The notes under the pieces are model-generated. The model ran no database searches and was not told where the DNA came from. It worked only from the letters and a program-made list of their open reading frames with translations. A stretch of DNA of 6,050 nucleotides from an uncultured Selenomonadales bacterium (lineage in GTDB: Bacteria; Bacillota; Negativicutes; Selenomonadales; Selenomonadaceae): the NCBI GenBank assembly GCA_946547205.1, contig CAMNPA010000087.1, forward strand, positions 1 through 6,050, in the 5' to 3' direction. Positions 1 to 5,483 of the stretch are shown here, in pieces (within the stretch, counting starts at the first letter, position 1; each line of letters starts with the position of its first letter). A program made the translations under genes and the position numbers.

Positions 1-281
1 GCCAAAGATTTAAATTCAATCTCGCGCTGAACGTTCGGACTAAGCCAAGCGTTTTTCAAGTCGATGATCACTCGCGAAGGATTCTCGGCATAAGATTCGG
101 TGAAGTCAACTTTCTTTGTGATGTCGACGACAACGCGAATTGTGCCGGAACCGTAGCTGTAACGAACGGCATTAACTTCGGCAAGATTCGCCTTCCGCTC
201 GTTGAAACTTTGTCCTTCCGCGTGCACTGCTGAAGTCGCCGCAAACAAAATGAGGAGACTCAGCAAAAATATTCTAATCAA
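1..281 (-). CDS. AMIN-domain secreted protein, probably N-acetylmuramoyl-L-alanine amidase (N-terminal part)
   Basis: About 93 codons are visible; the rest lies beyond the left edge. The protein opens with a short, strongly hydrophobic signal peptide (IRIFLLSLLILFAATSAVHA, roughly residues 2-21), so it is exported. The following stretch, with TIRVVVDITKKVDF and NPSRVIIDLKNAWL at about residues 44-80, has the alternating beta-strand pattern of an AMIN domain, which targets periplasmic or wall proteins to peptidoglycan. In the family this domain most often precedes an Amidase_3 catalytic domain that cuts the amide bond between MurNAc and the stem peptide; it also occurs in secretins such as PilQ, and the catalytic part is not visible here. 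The start is TTG at 281: an in-frame TGA lies six codons upstream and a strong GAGGGGG ribosome site sits 7 nt before it. It follows the permease gene in the same direction after an 88-bp gap filled by a heptad palindrome. Confidence 0.72.
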   Translation of the reverse strand, partial: MIRIFLLSLLILFAATSAVHAEGQSFNERKANLAEVNAVRYSYGSGTIRVVVDITKKVDFTESYAENPSRVIIDLKNAWLSPNVQREIEFKSL

Positions 282-288
282 TCCAAAG

Positions 289-295
289 CCCCCTC
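289..295 (-). promoter_or_regulatory. Ribosome binding site fixing a TTG start
   Basis: GAGGGGG on the minus strand, 7 nt before TTG at 281. No ATG or GTG is available between the upstream in-frame stop and the signal peptide, so this site decides the start of the AMIN-domain gene. Confidence 0.65.
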
Positions 296-301
296 ACTGA
301 A

Positions 302-372
302 AGCTTTGAGCTTTGAGCTTTTAGCTTTTAGGAATTGTCCCTTACAGCTTAAAGCTTAAACCTTAAAGCTTA
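302..372. repeat. Heptad-repeat palindrome 1 (AGCTTTN units)
   Basis: The left arm (302-329) is four tandem heptads: AGCTTTG, AGCTTTG, AGCTTTT, AGCTTTT. The right arm (346-372) is the same kind of array inverted: AGCTTAA, AGCTTAA, ACCTTAA, AGCTTA. Read on the other strand, the right arm is AGCTTTA-type heptads, so the arms can fold on each other with about one mismatch or G-U pair per heptad. A roughly 16-nt loop (330-345) contains a TTAGGAATT-like string resembling the heptad of copies 2 and 3. The right end includes the TAA stop of the permease gene (370-372). There is no T-run after the hairpin on the minus strand, so it is not a classical terminator. Confidence 0.75.
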
Positions 373-1014
373 GGTTTCGTATGAGCCGTAACGTTGCTCA
401 AGTTTCTTGAATATCCACGTCAAGACCGCCGTCATTATCAGATAAAACGCGCCCGCGATAACAAACGGTGTCATGTCGAATTCGCGTTGAACGATTGTGC
501 GTGCCACTCGGAGCAGGTCGTTCATTGCCAAGATATAAATTAGCGATGTGTCTTTGACAAGGTTAATGGTCTCGTTGGAAATTGGCGGCAACACGACGCG
601 CAAGACTTGCGGAAAAATTATGTAGCGCATCATTTGCCAATGCTTGAGTCCCAGAGCTTTTGACGCCTCGTATTGTCCGCGCGGTATTGCTTGAATTCCG
701 GCGCGAAAGACTTCCGCGAAATATGCCGCGTAGTTCAGCGTGAATGCCAACAGAGCCGCCGCAACGTCCGGCAACATGATACCGACCATCGGCAGCGCGA
801 AATACACGAACAAAAGTTGCAACATTAACGGCGTGCCGCGCATTATCCAAACATAAAATTCCATCAGGTAGCGAAGTGGCGCGAAACTCGAAATTCTGCC
901 CAATGCCGCCAACGCTCCGATTGGCAAGCTTAAAATTAAAGTCACGAAGAAAATTTCCAGCGTGACTTGTGCGCCCTCCATAATGAGGACTGTCATATCG
1001 AAAAATTTTTCCAT
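370..1014 (-). CDS. Polar amino-acid ABC transporter permease (HisM/GlnP family)
   Basis: A complete 214-residue inner-membrane permease of the His/Glu/Gln/Arg/cystine uptake family (usual length about 210-230). Hydrophobic segments fall at about residues 15-38, 50-80, 84-108 and 185-205. The family signature RGTPLMLQL is at 59-67. The cytoplasmic EAA loop that docks on the ATPase is at about 100-123 (AEVFRAGIQAIPRGQYEAS, then KALGL), followed by the conserved LVKDTSL segment near 151-157. The ATG at 1014 has AGGGAA 8 nt upstream. It lies 137 bp downstream of the binding-protein gene in the same direction, with heptad palindrome 2 between them, so the two probably form one transcript. The ATP-binding subunit expected in this operon type is not in the window. 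The substrate cannot be fixed from sequence; a polar or basic amino acid is likely. Confidence 0.93.
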   Translation of the reverse strand: MEKFFDMTVLIMEGAQVTLEIFFVTLILSLPIGALAALGRISSFAPLRYLMEFYVWIMRGTPLMLQLLFVYFALPMVGIMLPDVAAALLAFTLNYAAYFAEVFRAGIQAIPRGQYEASKALGLKHWQMMRYIIFPQVLRVVLPPISNETINLVKDTSLIYILAMNDLLRVARTIVQREFDMTPFVIAGAFYLIMTAVLTWIFKKLEQRYGSYET

Positions 1015-1043
1015 AACAGATATTCCCTAACACCCGCTTTTAA

Positions 1044-1123
1044 CAATTAGGAATTAGGAATTAGAAATTAGGAATGATAAAGCGTCAAACAATTCCACAT
1101 TCCTAATTCCTAATTCCTAATTG
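1044..1123. repeat. Heptad-repeat palindrome 2 (TTAGGAA units)
   Basis: The left arm (1044-1076) is CAA followed by TTAGGAA, TTAGGAA, TTAGAAA, TTAGGAA. The right arm (1091-1123) is its inverse, ending in CCTAATTG. The outer 21 bp of the two arms match perfectly and the inner part carries about four mismatches, around a short loop (1077-1090) containing AAAGCGTCA. It lies between the binding-protein gene and the permease gene of one operon. The predicted RNA hairpin is long but AT-rich and is not followed by a U-run on the minus strand. A role as a partial terminator or as a 3'-end stabiliser for the binding-protein message is inference. Confidence 0.85.
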
Positions 1124-1151
1124 AATTTGCGGCGGTCACTGTGTCGACAGT

Positions 1152-1958
1152 TTATTTTTTGATGAGGTCGGCTTTGAACCATTGCTCGGAAATTTTCGCG
1201 GCGGTACCGTCTTTAACCATCTCGTCGAAAACTTTCTGAACTTTGTCGCGCAATTCGGTATCGTCTTTACGGAAAGCAATGCCGAATTCGGTCGGAGTGC
1301 CGATTGTCACGTCAAGTGCGTCAAATTTTTCGTCCTGCTTGCTTAGAGCATAACGACCGACAATTTCATCACAAACAAGCGCATCGATTCTGCCGTTTTC
1401 CAAATCCATGAACGCGCTCACATAGTCGCCGTAAGTCTTGAACTCTTTAAAGCTGTCTTTCAAGCCTTCTTTGCCGACAATGTAAGTTTCAGCGGTGGAG
1501 CCTGCCTGCGTGCCGACAGCTTTGCCCGCGAGATCTGCTTCAGATTTGATGCCCTGATCGTTGCCGGCTTTCACGAAAACGATTTGGCGATTGTCCATGT
1601 ACGGTTTGCTGAAGAGCATGTTCTGTTCGCGTTCGGGCGTGATGTCCAGACCGTTCCAAATGATGTCAATGCGACCGCTTTTGAGTTCAGCCTCTTTGGA
1701 GTTCCAGTCAATCGCCTTGAATTCGACTTCGGTGCCGAGACGTTTAGCCGCTTCTTTGGCAAGGTCAACGTCAAAGCCGACAATCTGATTCTGCTCATTT
1801 TTGAATCCCATCGGCGCGTATTCGTCGTCAAGCCCGATAGTGATCTTTGTCTGTTCCTTGGAAGAGTCGTCCGTTTTGGCAGGTTCATTGCCGCCGCCGC
1901 CGCAGCCCGCAAAAACCATCGTCACCAGGAGCAGGACTGCCATAAAAATTTTTTTCAT
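1152..1958 (-). CDS. Amino-acid ABC transporter substrate-binding lipoprotein (family 3)
   Basis: 268 residues. Residues 1-18 form a lipoprotein signal (KKIFMAVLLLVTMVFAG) ending at Cys19, followed by a Gly-rich and Ser/Asp/Lys-rich linker; the mature protein would be lipid-anchored outside the membrane. The solute-binding family 3 fold starts at TIGLDDEYAPMGF, with the family signature GFDVDLAKE, then WNGLDITPER, PYMDNRQI, the ligand-loop GTQAGST, and ALVCDE, whose Asp is at the position that usually contacts the ligand amino group. An upstream in-frame ATG exists at 2030, but the promoter overlaps that region and the signal peptide begins at 1958, so 1958 is the start. AAAGGA lies 12 nt upstream, a rather long spacing. 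It is the first gene of a probable operon with the permease at 370-1014. About half of its residues match the divergent binding protein at 2772-3548. Confidence 0.93.
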   Translation of the reverse strand: MKKIFMAVLLLVTMVFAGCGGGGNEPAKTDDSSKEQTKITIGLDDEYAPMGFKNEQNQIVGFDVDLAKEAAKRLGTEVEFKAIDWNSKEAELKSGRIDIIWNGLDITPEREQNMLFSKPYMDNRQIVFVKAGNDQGIKSEADLAGKAVGTQAGSTAETYIVGKEGLKDSFKEFKTYGDYVSAFMDLENGRIDALVCDEIVGRYALSKQDEKFDALDVTIGTPTEFGIAFRKDDTELRDKVQKVFDEMVKDGTAAKISEQWFKADLIKK

Positions 1959-2006
1959 TACCGCAAAACATCCTTTCGCTAAAAAAAAATTAACAAGCCG
2001 CGTTGC

Positions 2007-2035
2007 ATTATACTTTACAGTCAATTTCATTGCAA
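2007..2035 (-). promoter_or_regulatory. Sigma-70-type promoter of the binding-protein/permease operon
   Basis: On the minus strand, -35 TTGCAA (2035-2030), a 17-bp spacer, and a consensus -10 TATAAT (2012-2007). Transcription would begin near 2000, leaving a leader of about 40 nt to the ATG at 1958. It also places the alternative ATG at 2030 upstream of the transcript start. Confidence 0.7.
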
Positions 2036-2092
2036 GGGCGGCTTGAAAACATCATGAAAAATTTTTTTCGTGAAACTAAACAGCGCACGACG

Positions 2093-2623
2093 TTAAAGCA
2101 AATTCTTCCCGTAAAATTCTCTGACTTGATGATAATCGTTGATGGTGTTTTCGCCGCGTTCAAGTGCGATTAATCCCGTGCGTATGACTTCAAGGATTCC
2201 GTAGGGCGCGAGAAGTCTCGTGAACGCCGTAACTTTTTCATCGTTGCCGGTGATTTCAAAGATAAGCGTCGTCGGCTGAACGTCCACAACATGCGCGCGA
2301 AAGAGTTCCGCCATTTTCAGCACGTCAAGGCGGTTGTTATCGTCGGCGGAAACTTTAATCATTGTCATGCCGCGAGTGACTGCCGTTGCCGAATCGAGTC
2401 GTTGAACTGCTTGCACGACGGGCATTTTTTCCAACTGCTTAATCATCTGGTCTATTAAATTGGCGTCGCCGCGAACGACCACCGTTATTCGCGAAAACTC
2501 CGGCGATTGCGTGATACCGACTGACAAGCTGTCAATGTTGAATTCACGGCGGCTGAACATGCTCGCGACTCTGACCAAAACTCCCGGCTGATTTTCGACG
2601 TAAACCGATAAAACGTGCTTCAT
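2093..2623 (-). CDS. ilvN: Acetolactate synthase small (regulatory) subunit
   Basis: 176 residues, the usual size for IlvN/IlvH (about 160-175). It activates the catalytic subunit IlvB and gives feedback inhibition by valine in the first common step of valine, leucine and isoleucine synthesis. The N-terminal ACT domain (about 3-76) begins HVLSVYVENQPGVLVRVASM; N11-Q12-P13-G14 and the following helix form the effector-binding loop of the family. FNIDSLSVG and the beta-strand SRITVVVRG follow. The C-terminal small-subunit domain is at about 85-156 (KVSADDNNRLDVLKMAELF, then GILEVIRTGLIALERG). The ATG at 2623 has AGAGGAG 10 nt upstream; an in-frame upstream extension to 2668 lacks family similarity. 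No ilvB lies next to it: the upstream neighbour is a divergent binding protein and the downstream one is the transporter operon, so the gene stands apart from its usual partner. Confidence 0.95.
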   Translation of the reverse strand: MKHVLSVYVENQPGVLVRVASMFSRREFNIDSLSVGITQSPEFSRITVVVRGDANLIDQMIKQLEKMPVVQAVQRLDSATAVTRGMTMIKVSADDNNRLDVLKMAELFRAHVVDVQPTTLIFEITGNDEKVTAFTRLLAPYGILEVIRTGLIALERGENTINDYHQVREFYGKNLL

Positions 2624-2658
2624 TGCGCGAAGGCTCCTCTCAAAATTTTTTGCGTCGA

Positions 2659-2687
2659 ATATTATCACGACTGCCGCAAAGTTTCAA
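2659..2687 (-). promoter_or_regulatory. Putative ilvN promoter
   Basis: On the minus strand, -35 TTGAAA (2687-2682) with a 17-bp spacer to TAATAT (2664-2659), or a 15-bp spacer to GATAAT (2666-2661). It is the best pair in the gap before ilvN, but neither arrangement is ideal. I see no T-box, leader peptide or terminator-antiterminator in the roughly 35-nt leader. Confidence 0.42.
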
Positions 2688-2708
2688 CCGTCAACTTCCC
2701 GCGCGCTA

Positions 2709-2737
2709 TTGACGTGCATAAGCCAAACTGTTAAACT
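2709..2737 (+). promoter_or_regulatory. Promoter of the orphan binding-protein gene
   Basis: -35 TTGACG (2709-2714), a 17-bp spacer, and -10 TAAACT (2732-2737). The start point would be near 2744, about 28 nt before the GTG at 2772. It diverges from the putative ilvN promoter, and the two -35 boxes lie about 22 bp apart, so one bound regulator could affect both; no operator is evident. Confidence 0.58.
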
Positions 2738-2756
2738 TGCGAATCAATTATCGAAC

Positions 2757-2763
2757 AGGGAGA
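2757..2763 (+). promoter_or_regulatory. Ribosome binding site fixing a GTG start
   Basis: AGGGAGA 8 nt before GTG at 2772. It is too close (2 nt) to the in-frame TTG at 2766, and the upstream start options lie inside the promoter, so GTG 2772 is preferred. Confidence 0.6.
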
Positions 2764-2771
2764 TCTTGAAC

Positions 2772-3548
2772 GTGAGGAAAATTTTTCTGCTGGTCTTGCT
2801 TGTGGTTTTGCTCATGAACGGCTGCTCGTCGCCGGATGGACGCGCTACAGTTGTTATCGGGCTCGACGACGACTTTGCGCCGATTGGTTTTCGCAATGAG
2901 AAAGGCGAACTCGTCGGCTTTGACGTTGACCTTGCCAAAGAAACTCTCAAACGTATGGGCGTCGAAGGCGAATTCAAACCTATCGTTTGGAGTAAAAAGC
3001 GCGAGGAACTTGTTTCGGGCAACGTGGATTTAATTTGGAACGGACTGGACATAACAGACGAGCGCAGTGAATACATGATTTTCACGCGCCCTTACATGGA
3101 CGACCGACAAATTCTTTTGACCAGAATAAACGACGAGCAAGACGTTCACTCCGAAGACGATTTGGGCGGCAAAATCGTCGGTGTGCAAGCCGGCTCCACT
3201 TCCGAAGATTATCTCAACCGCAACGAAAATTTACGGCGAACGTTAATCGGCTGCAAAGTTTACGAGAAATTCAAAGACGTTGTCGATGCTTTGAGCCGAG
3301 GCGAAATTGACGTGATTGTCTGCGATGAAATGGTCGCGCGTTACGAGACGAATCAGAATTCCACTCAATTAAAGATCGTCAACGTGAAAATCGGCGAGAT
3401 AATGAAAATGGCTGTCGGCTTCCGAAAAGACGATACCGCTCTGCGCGACAGAGTTCAAAAGGCTTTCGACGAGATGATTGCCGACGGCACCGCCAAAGAA
3501 ATTTCCGAGAAATGGTTCAACGCCGACTTGATTAAGTACAGCAAATGA
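2772..3548 (+). CDS. Orphan amino-acid ABC transporter substrate-binding lipoprotein (family 3)
   Basis: 258 residues from GTG 2772. The lipoprotein signal is RKIFLLVLLVVLLMNG, then Cys18 and a very short linker (SSPDGRA). The binding fold follows closely: VIGLDDDFAPIGF, GFDVDLAKE, WNGLDITDER, PYMDDRQI, VQAGST, VIVCDE, FRKDDTALRD and ISEKWF-ADLIK near the C-terminus. By eye about half the residues are identical to the minus-strand binding protein at 1152-1958, including all ligand-loop landmarks, so the two are paralogues. It has its own promoter, and no permease or ATPase follows it: after the stop there is a 266-bp gap and a gene on the opposite strand. It may share the permease at 370-1014, serve a transporter elsewhere, or sense a ligand. 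The shortened linker after the lipid Cys differs from the paralogue. Confidence 0.92.
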   Translation: MRKIFLLVLLVVLLMNGCSSPDGRATVVIGLDDDFAPIGFRNEKGELVGFDVDLAKETLKRMGVEGEFKPIVWSKKREELVSGNVDLIWNGLDITDERSEYMIFTRPYMDDRQILLTRINDEQDVHSEDDLGGKIVGVQAGSTSEDYLNRNENLRRTLIGCKVYEKFKDVVDALSRGEIDVIVCDEMVARYETNQNSTQLKIVNVKIGEIMKMAVGFRKDDTALRDRVQKAFDEMIADGTAKEISEKWFNADLIKYSK

Positions 3549-3638
3549 TTCTGTCGACGAAAAAAATTTGAGACCCGAAGTTTTAGAGCGTGTTGGTAAA
3601 TTGCATTCGGCGCGTCATTGTTTTTAATTTTTTAGGAT

Positions 3639-3672
3639 CTACTTTTTCTTTGCTGGTCCAAAGAAAAAGTAG
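3639..3672. repeat. Perfect 14-bp inverted repeat (hairpin)
   Basis: CTACTTTTTCTTTG (3639-3652), loop CTGGTC, CAAAGAAAAAGTAG (3659-3672). The arms are perfectly complementary. There is no T-run after it on either strand, so it is not a standard terminator. It lies inside the putative miniature element between the convergent orphan binding-protein and HD-domain genes. Confidence 0.85.
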
Positions 3673-3692
3673 CAAAAAGAAAGGACCTCTGA

Positions 3693-3747
3693 CCGGCACG
3701 ACGCAATCCTGCGTCTAACGCCGGCGGCGCGCGTCCATGCGCGCCGG
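3693..3747. repeat. Two adjacent GC-rich hairpins
   Basis: The first hairpin has an outer stem CCGGC (3693-3697) with GCCGG (3720-3724) and an inner stem GACGCA (3700-3705) with TGCGTC (3710-3715) around ATCC. The second has GGCGCGC (3726-3732) with GCGCGCC (3739-3745) around GTCCAT. Local GC content is far above the flanks. They could slow polymerase from both convergent genes, but the weak T content that follows makes them poor intrinsic terminators. Confidence 0.65.
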
Positions 3748-3814
3748 GTCTCAGTTTCTTTCAACGCGACTTTGCCAACAGTCTCTAATCCGAGCCTCAA
3801 TTTTTTTTTGCAGT

Positions 3815-4324
3815 TCAATTCGCATCGTCAGCAAGCCGCAAAAGTTTCAATTCAAATGGATCATCGGCTTTCGGCGGCGAATGATGTTTGGCGATAATCT
3901 TCGCCTCTTTGAAAAGCCCAATGCGTTGAAGTTTTTGCCCGCCCAATTCCGCGTGATGATGATAGACATAAAGCGCGTGATTGCCGTTAAGCTCCAGACG
4001 TTCGGCGAATTTCGGCGCAAAGGTCGTGACGAGTACGACGAAAATTTTCCCGCGAATCGTCAAGTCTCCGGCTTTCCTGCCAACGTCATGCAAGAGAGCA
4101 CATCGAATCAAAAATTCACGGTCGACGCCGCGTTTGTCCTCAATGACGAGCCGTTCAATCGTGTAAGCCGTGCGCAAGCTGTGAACTTGATCGGCGACAC
4201 TCATCGCGAAAAAAAGTTTCTGCTCATCGGCGTTTAGGTGCGCAGAAATATATTTGCCGTCGTCGACAGTGACACGCGCCGTCACTGCCCGAACAAATTG
4301 AAAAATTCTTCCAAAAACGCTCAT
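3815..4324 (-). CDS. HD-domain phosphohydrolase-like protein
   Basis: 169 residues, soluble. It carries the metal-binding residue set of the HD superfamily in order: H48 (DQVHSLRTA), H79-D80 (ALLHDVGRKAG), the HHH run at 122-124 followed by AELGG, H147-H148 (IIAKHHSPP), and D166 in the closing RLADDAN. This layout is that of HDIG-type metal-dependent phosphohydrolases, which cut phosphate esters of nucleotides or related compounds; the substrate is unknown. The ATG at 4324 overlaps the hisZ stop by 4 bp (ATGA), so translation is probably coupled to hisZ. Alternative TTG starts at 4348 and 4363 lie inside hisZ; a weak GGAGT lies 13 nt before the ATG. It converges on the orphan binding-protein gene. 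Confidence 0.82.
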   Translation of the reverse strand: MSVFGRIFQFVRAVTARVTVDDGKYISAHLNADEQKLFFAMSVADQVHSLRTAYTIERLVIEDKRGVDREFLIRCALLHDVGRKAGDLTIRGKIFVVLVTTFAPKFAERLELNGNHALYVYHHHAELGGQKLQRIGLFKEAKIIAKHHSPPKADDPFELKLLRLADDAN

Positions 4325-5466
4325 GCCAAATAAATTAACTCCGTGCAAAATTTTTCCGCGCAAGATTTTTCGGCGTCCGATTGAGTTTGTGCCGTCAACG
4401 AAACTTCAACGACTTTGCCGGCCTTGCGAAGTTCAGCAGCCCGACGAATCGCCGCGACTTCTTGCCCTGCCGAGTAGCTCAAATAAAAATCTTTAGCCCG
4501 CGAATCGTCCGCAATGCCTTGAAATTTCCGCGCGTCCAAAACACGTTCAATGCCCAACGCAAATCCCGTGGCAGGACACGCCGCGCCGAAGTCTTTGAGC
4601 ATGTGGTCATAACGTCCGCCGCCCGCCAACGTGTAGCCGACACCGTGAGCATAAGCCTCGAAGACCATGCCGGTATAATATTCAAAGTCGCGAATCAAGC
4701 CGAGGTCGAAAGAAATTTTTTCCGCAACGCCGTAAATCTCAAGCAGCCGATAAATTTCAGACAAGTTGTCGATTGCGCGGCGAGAACGTTCATTGTGCGC
4801 GAGTGATTGAGCCGTCGATAAAATTTCTCTGCCGCCTTGCAACGTCGGAATTTTTTTCAACGCGTCGTCAATGTCGAGTTTGTTCAGCGCAACGATGTCG
4901 TGTCGTTCGATTGCCGATTTGATTTGCGTTTGAACTGCGGGCGATAAATTTTCCATCAATCCTGCCGCGAATTCGACTTGACCCAAGCAAATTTTGAAGT
5001 CGACGAGTCCCGCGACGTTGAGAGCCTGCGCGGCAAGTGCGACAATTTCAGCGTCTGCAAAAGCGTTTGACACTCCCAAAAGTTCGACGCCTGCTTGATA
5101 GAATTCGCATTGACGCCCGGGCTGATTCGTGCGGAAGCGGAAGACGTTCGACAAGTAGGAGAGTTTGAGCGGCATTGACGAATCTTTTAAGCGATTGACG
5201 GCAAGTCTTGCGATTGGCGTCGTCATTTCGTGGCGCAGTGCTAACGTGCGATTGTTGCGGTCAAACATTTTGAAAAGGTGCGGCTCAATCACGCGCCCGC
5301 TTGACGTTGTGAGCGTTTCCAAATATTCCATTGTCGGCGTGACGACTTCTTCATAACCGAAGCTTGCGAAAAGTTGCGCCAATCTCAATTCGACTGCGCG
5401 TTTGGTCGCTGCCTCGTTCGGCAAAAAGTCTCGCGTGCCGTAAGGTGTCTCTAAAAGTCCTGTCAT
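4321..5466 (-). CDS. hisZ: ATP phosphoribosyltransferase regulatory subunit
   Basis: 381 residues, typical of HisZ. HisZ is a catalytically inactive relative of histidyl-tRNA synthetase that joins short-form HisG to make active, histidine-sensitive ATP phosphoribosyltransferase, the first step of histidine synthesis. Visible landmarks are TPYGTRDFLP (7-16), LRHEMTTPIAR (77-87, motif-2 region), FRTNQPGRQCEFYQAG (111-126), LGLIRDFEYYTGMVFEAY (255-272), GGRYD (283-287) and the motif-3 helix GFALGIERVL (301-310). True HisS would show an RPEGTA-type motif and a longer anticodon-binding domain; this has neither. The usual LRPEMT has His in place of Pro (LRHEMT). The ATG at 5466 has GGAGG 7 nt upstream. 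argF lies upstream on the same strand across a heptad palindrome, and the HD-domain gene overlaps its 3' end. No hisG is in the window. Confidence 0.9.
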   Translation of the reverse strand: MTGLLETPYGTRDFLPNEAATKRAVELRLAQLFASFGYEEVVTPTMEYLETLTTSSGRVIEPHLFKMFDRNNRTLALRHEMTTPIARLAVNRLKDSSMPLKLSYLSNVFRFRTNQPGRQCEFYQAGVELLGVSNAFADAEIVALAAQALNVAGLVDFKICLGQVEFAAGLMENLSPAVQTQIKSAIERHDIVALNKLDIDDALKKIPTLQGGREILSTAQSLAHNERSRRAIDNLSEIYRLLEIYGVAEKISFDLGLIRDFEYYTGMVFEAYAHGVGYTLAGGGRYDHMLKDFGAACPATGFALGIERVLDARKFQGIADDSRAKDFYLSYSAGQEVAAIRRAAELRKAGKVVEVSLTAQTQSDAEKSCAEKFCTELIYLA

Positions 5467-5483
5467 TGAAAAACCTCCGGTGC

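Larger units (their letters stand above)
3583..3788. mobile_element. Possible MITE-like element with imperfect terminal inverted repeats
   Basis: This accounts for most of the convergent gap 3549-3814, which has no credible gene. The left end (3583-3604) reads TTAGAGCGTGTTGGTAAA then TTGC. The right end (3766-3788), read on the minus strand, is TTAGAGACTGTTGGCAAA then GTCGC. The ends match at about three-quarters of positions, including TTAGAG, TGTTGG and AAA. The 206-bp interior has three separate hairpins and no open reading frame of note, which fits a non-autonomous miniature element. The end sequence recalls ends of the TGTTGCAAA type seen in some insertion sequences; that is memory, not a match I can run. 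No target-site duplication is clear. Confidence 0.4.

Noticed and set aside
1044..1123. Heptad arrays as a CRISPR array
   Set aside because: Units are 7 bp with no spacers between them and the two arms are inverted; there are no cas genes.
1144..1157. ACTGT-GTCG-ACAGT hairpin right after the binding-protein stop as a terminator
   Set aside because: Only a 5-bp stem with no T-run in the direction of transcription.
2007..2024. TTGACT next to TATAAT as a promoter pair on the minus strand
   Set aside because: Only about 6 bp separate them; the TTGCAA box at 2030-2035 has the correct 17-bp spacing to the same -10.
1959..2030. N-terminal extension of the minus-strand binding protein to an ATG at 2030
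   Set aside because: It overlaps a consensus-like promoter, lacks a ribosome site, and would bury the lipoprotein signal peptide behind 24 unrelated residues.
2055..2074. AT-rich palindrome after ilvN as its terminator
   Set aside because: The stem is short and almost entirely A-T pairs (a GAAAAA/TTTTTC core), with no GC-rich base and no following T-run on the minus strand; such strings are common by chance here.
2624..2668. N-terminal extension of IlvN to 2668
   Set aside because: The extra 15 residues do not resemble the family, and the AGAGGAG site fits the ATG at 2623.
3737..4237. A 166-codon plus-strand reading frame opposite the HD-domain gene, and similar long frames opposite or out of phase with hisZ and the first binding protein
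   Set aside because: They lie antisense or out of phase within well-supported genes, have no recognisable domain and no convincing ribosome site; they are frame shadows.
4321..5466. Histidyl-tRNA synthetase
   Set aside because: The length and the TPYGTRDFLP and LRHEMTTPIAR motifs fit HisZ; the RPEGTA-type motif and the longer anticodon-binding domain of HisS are missing.
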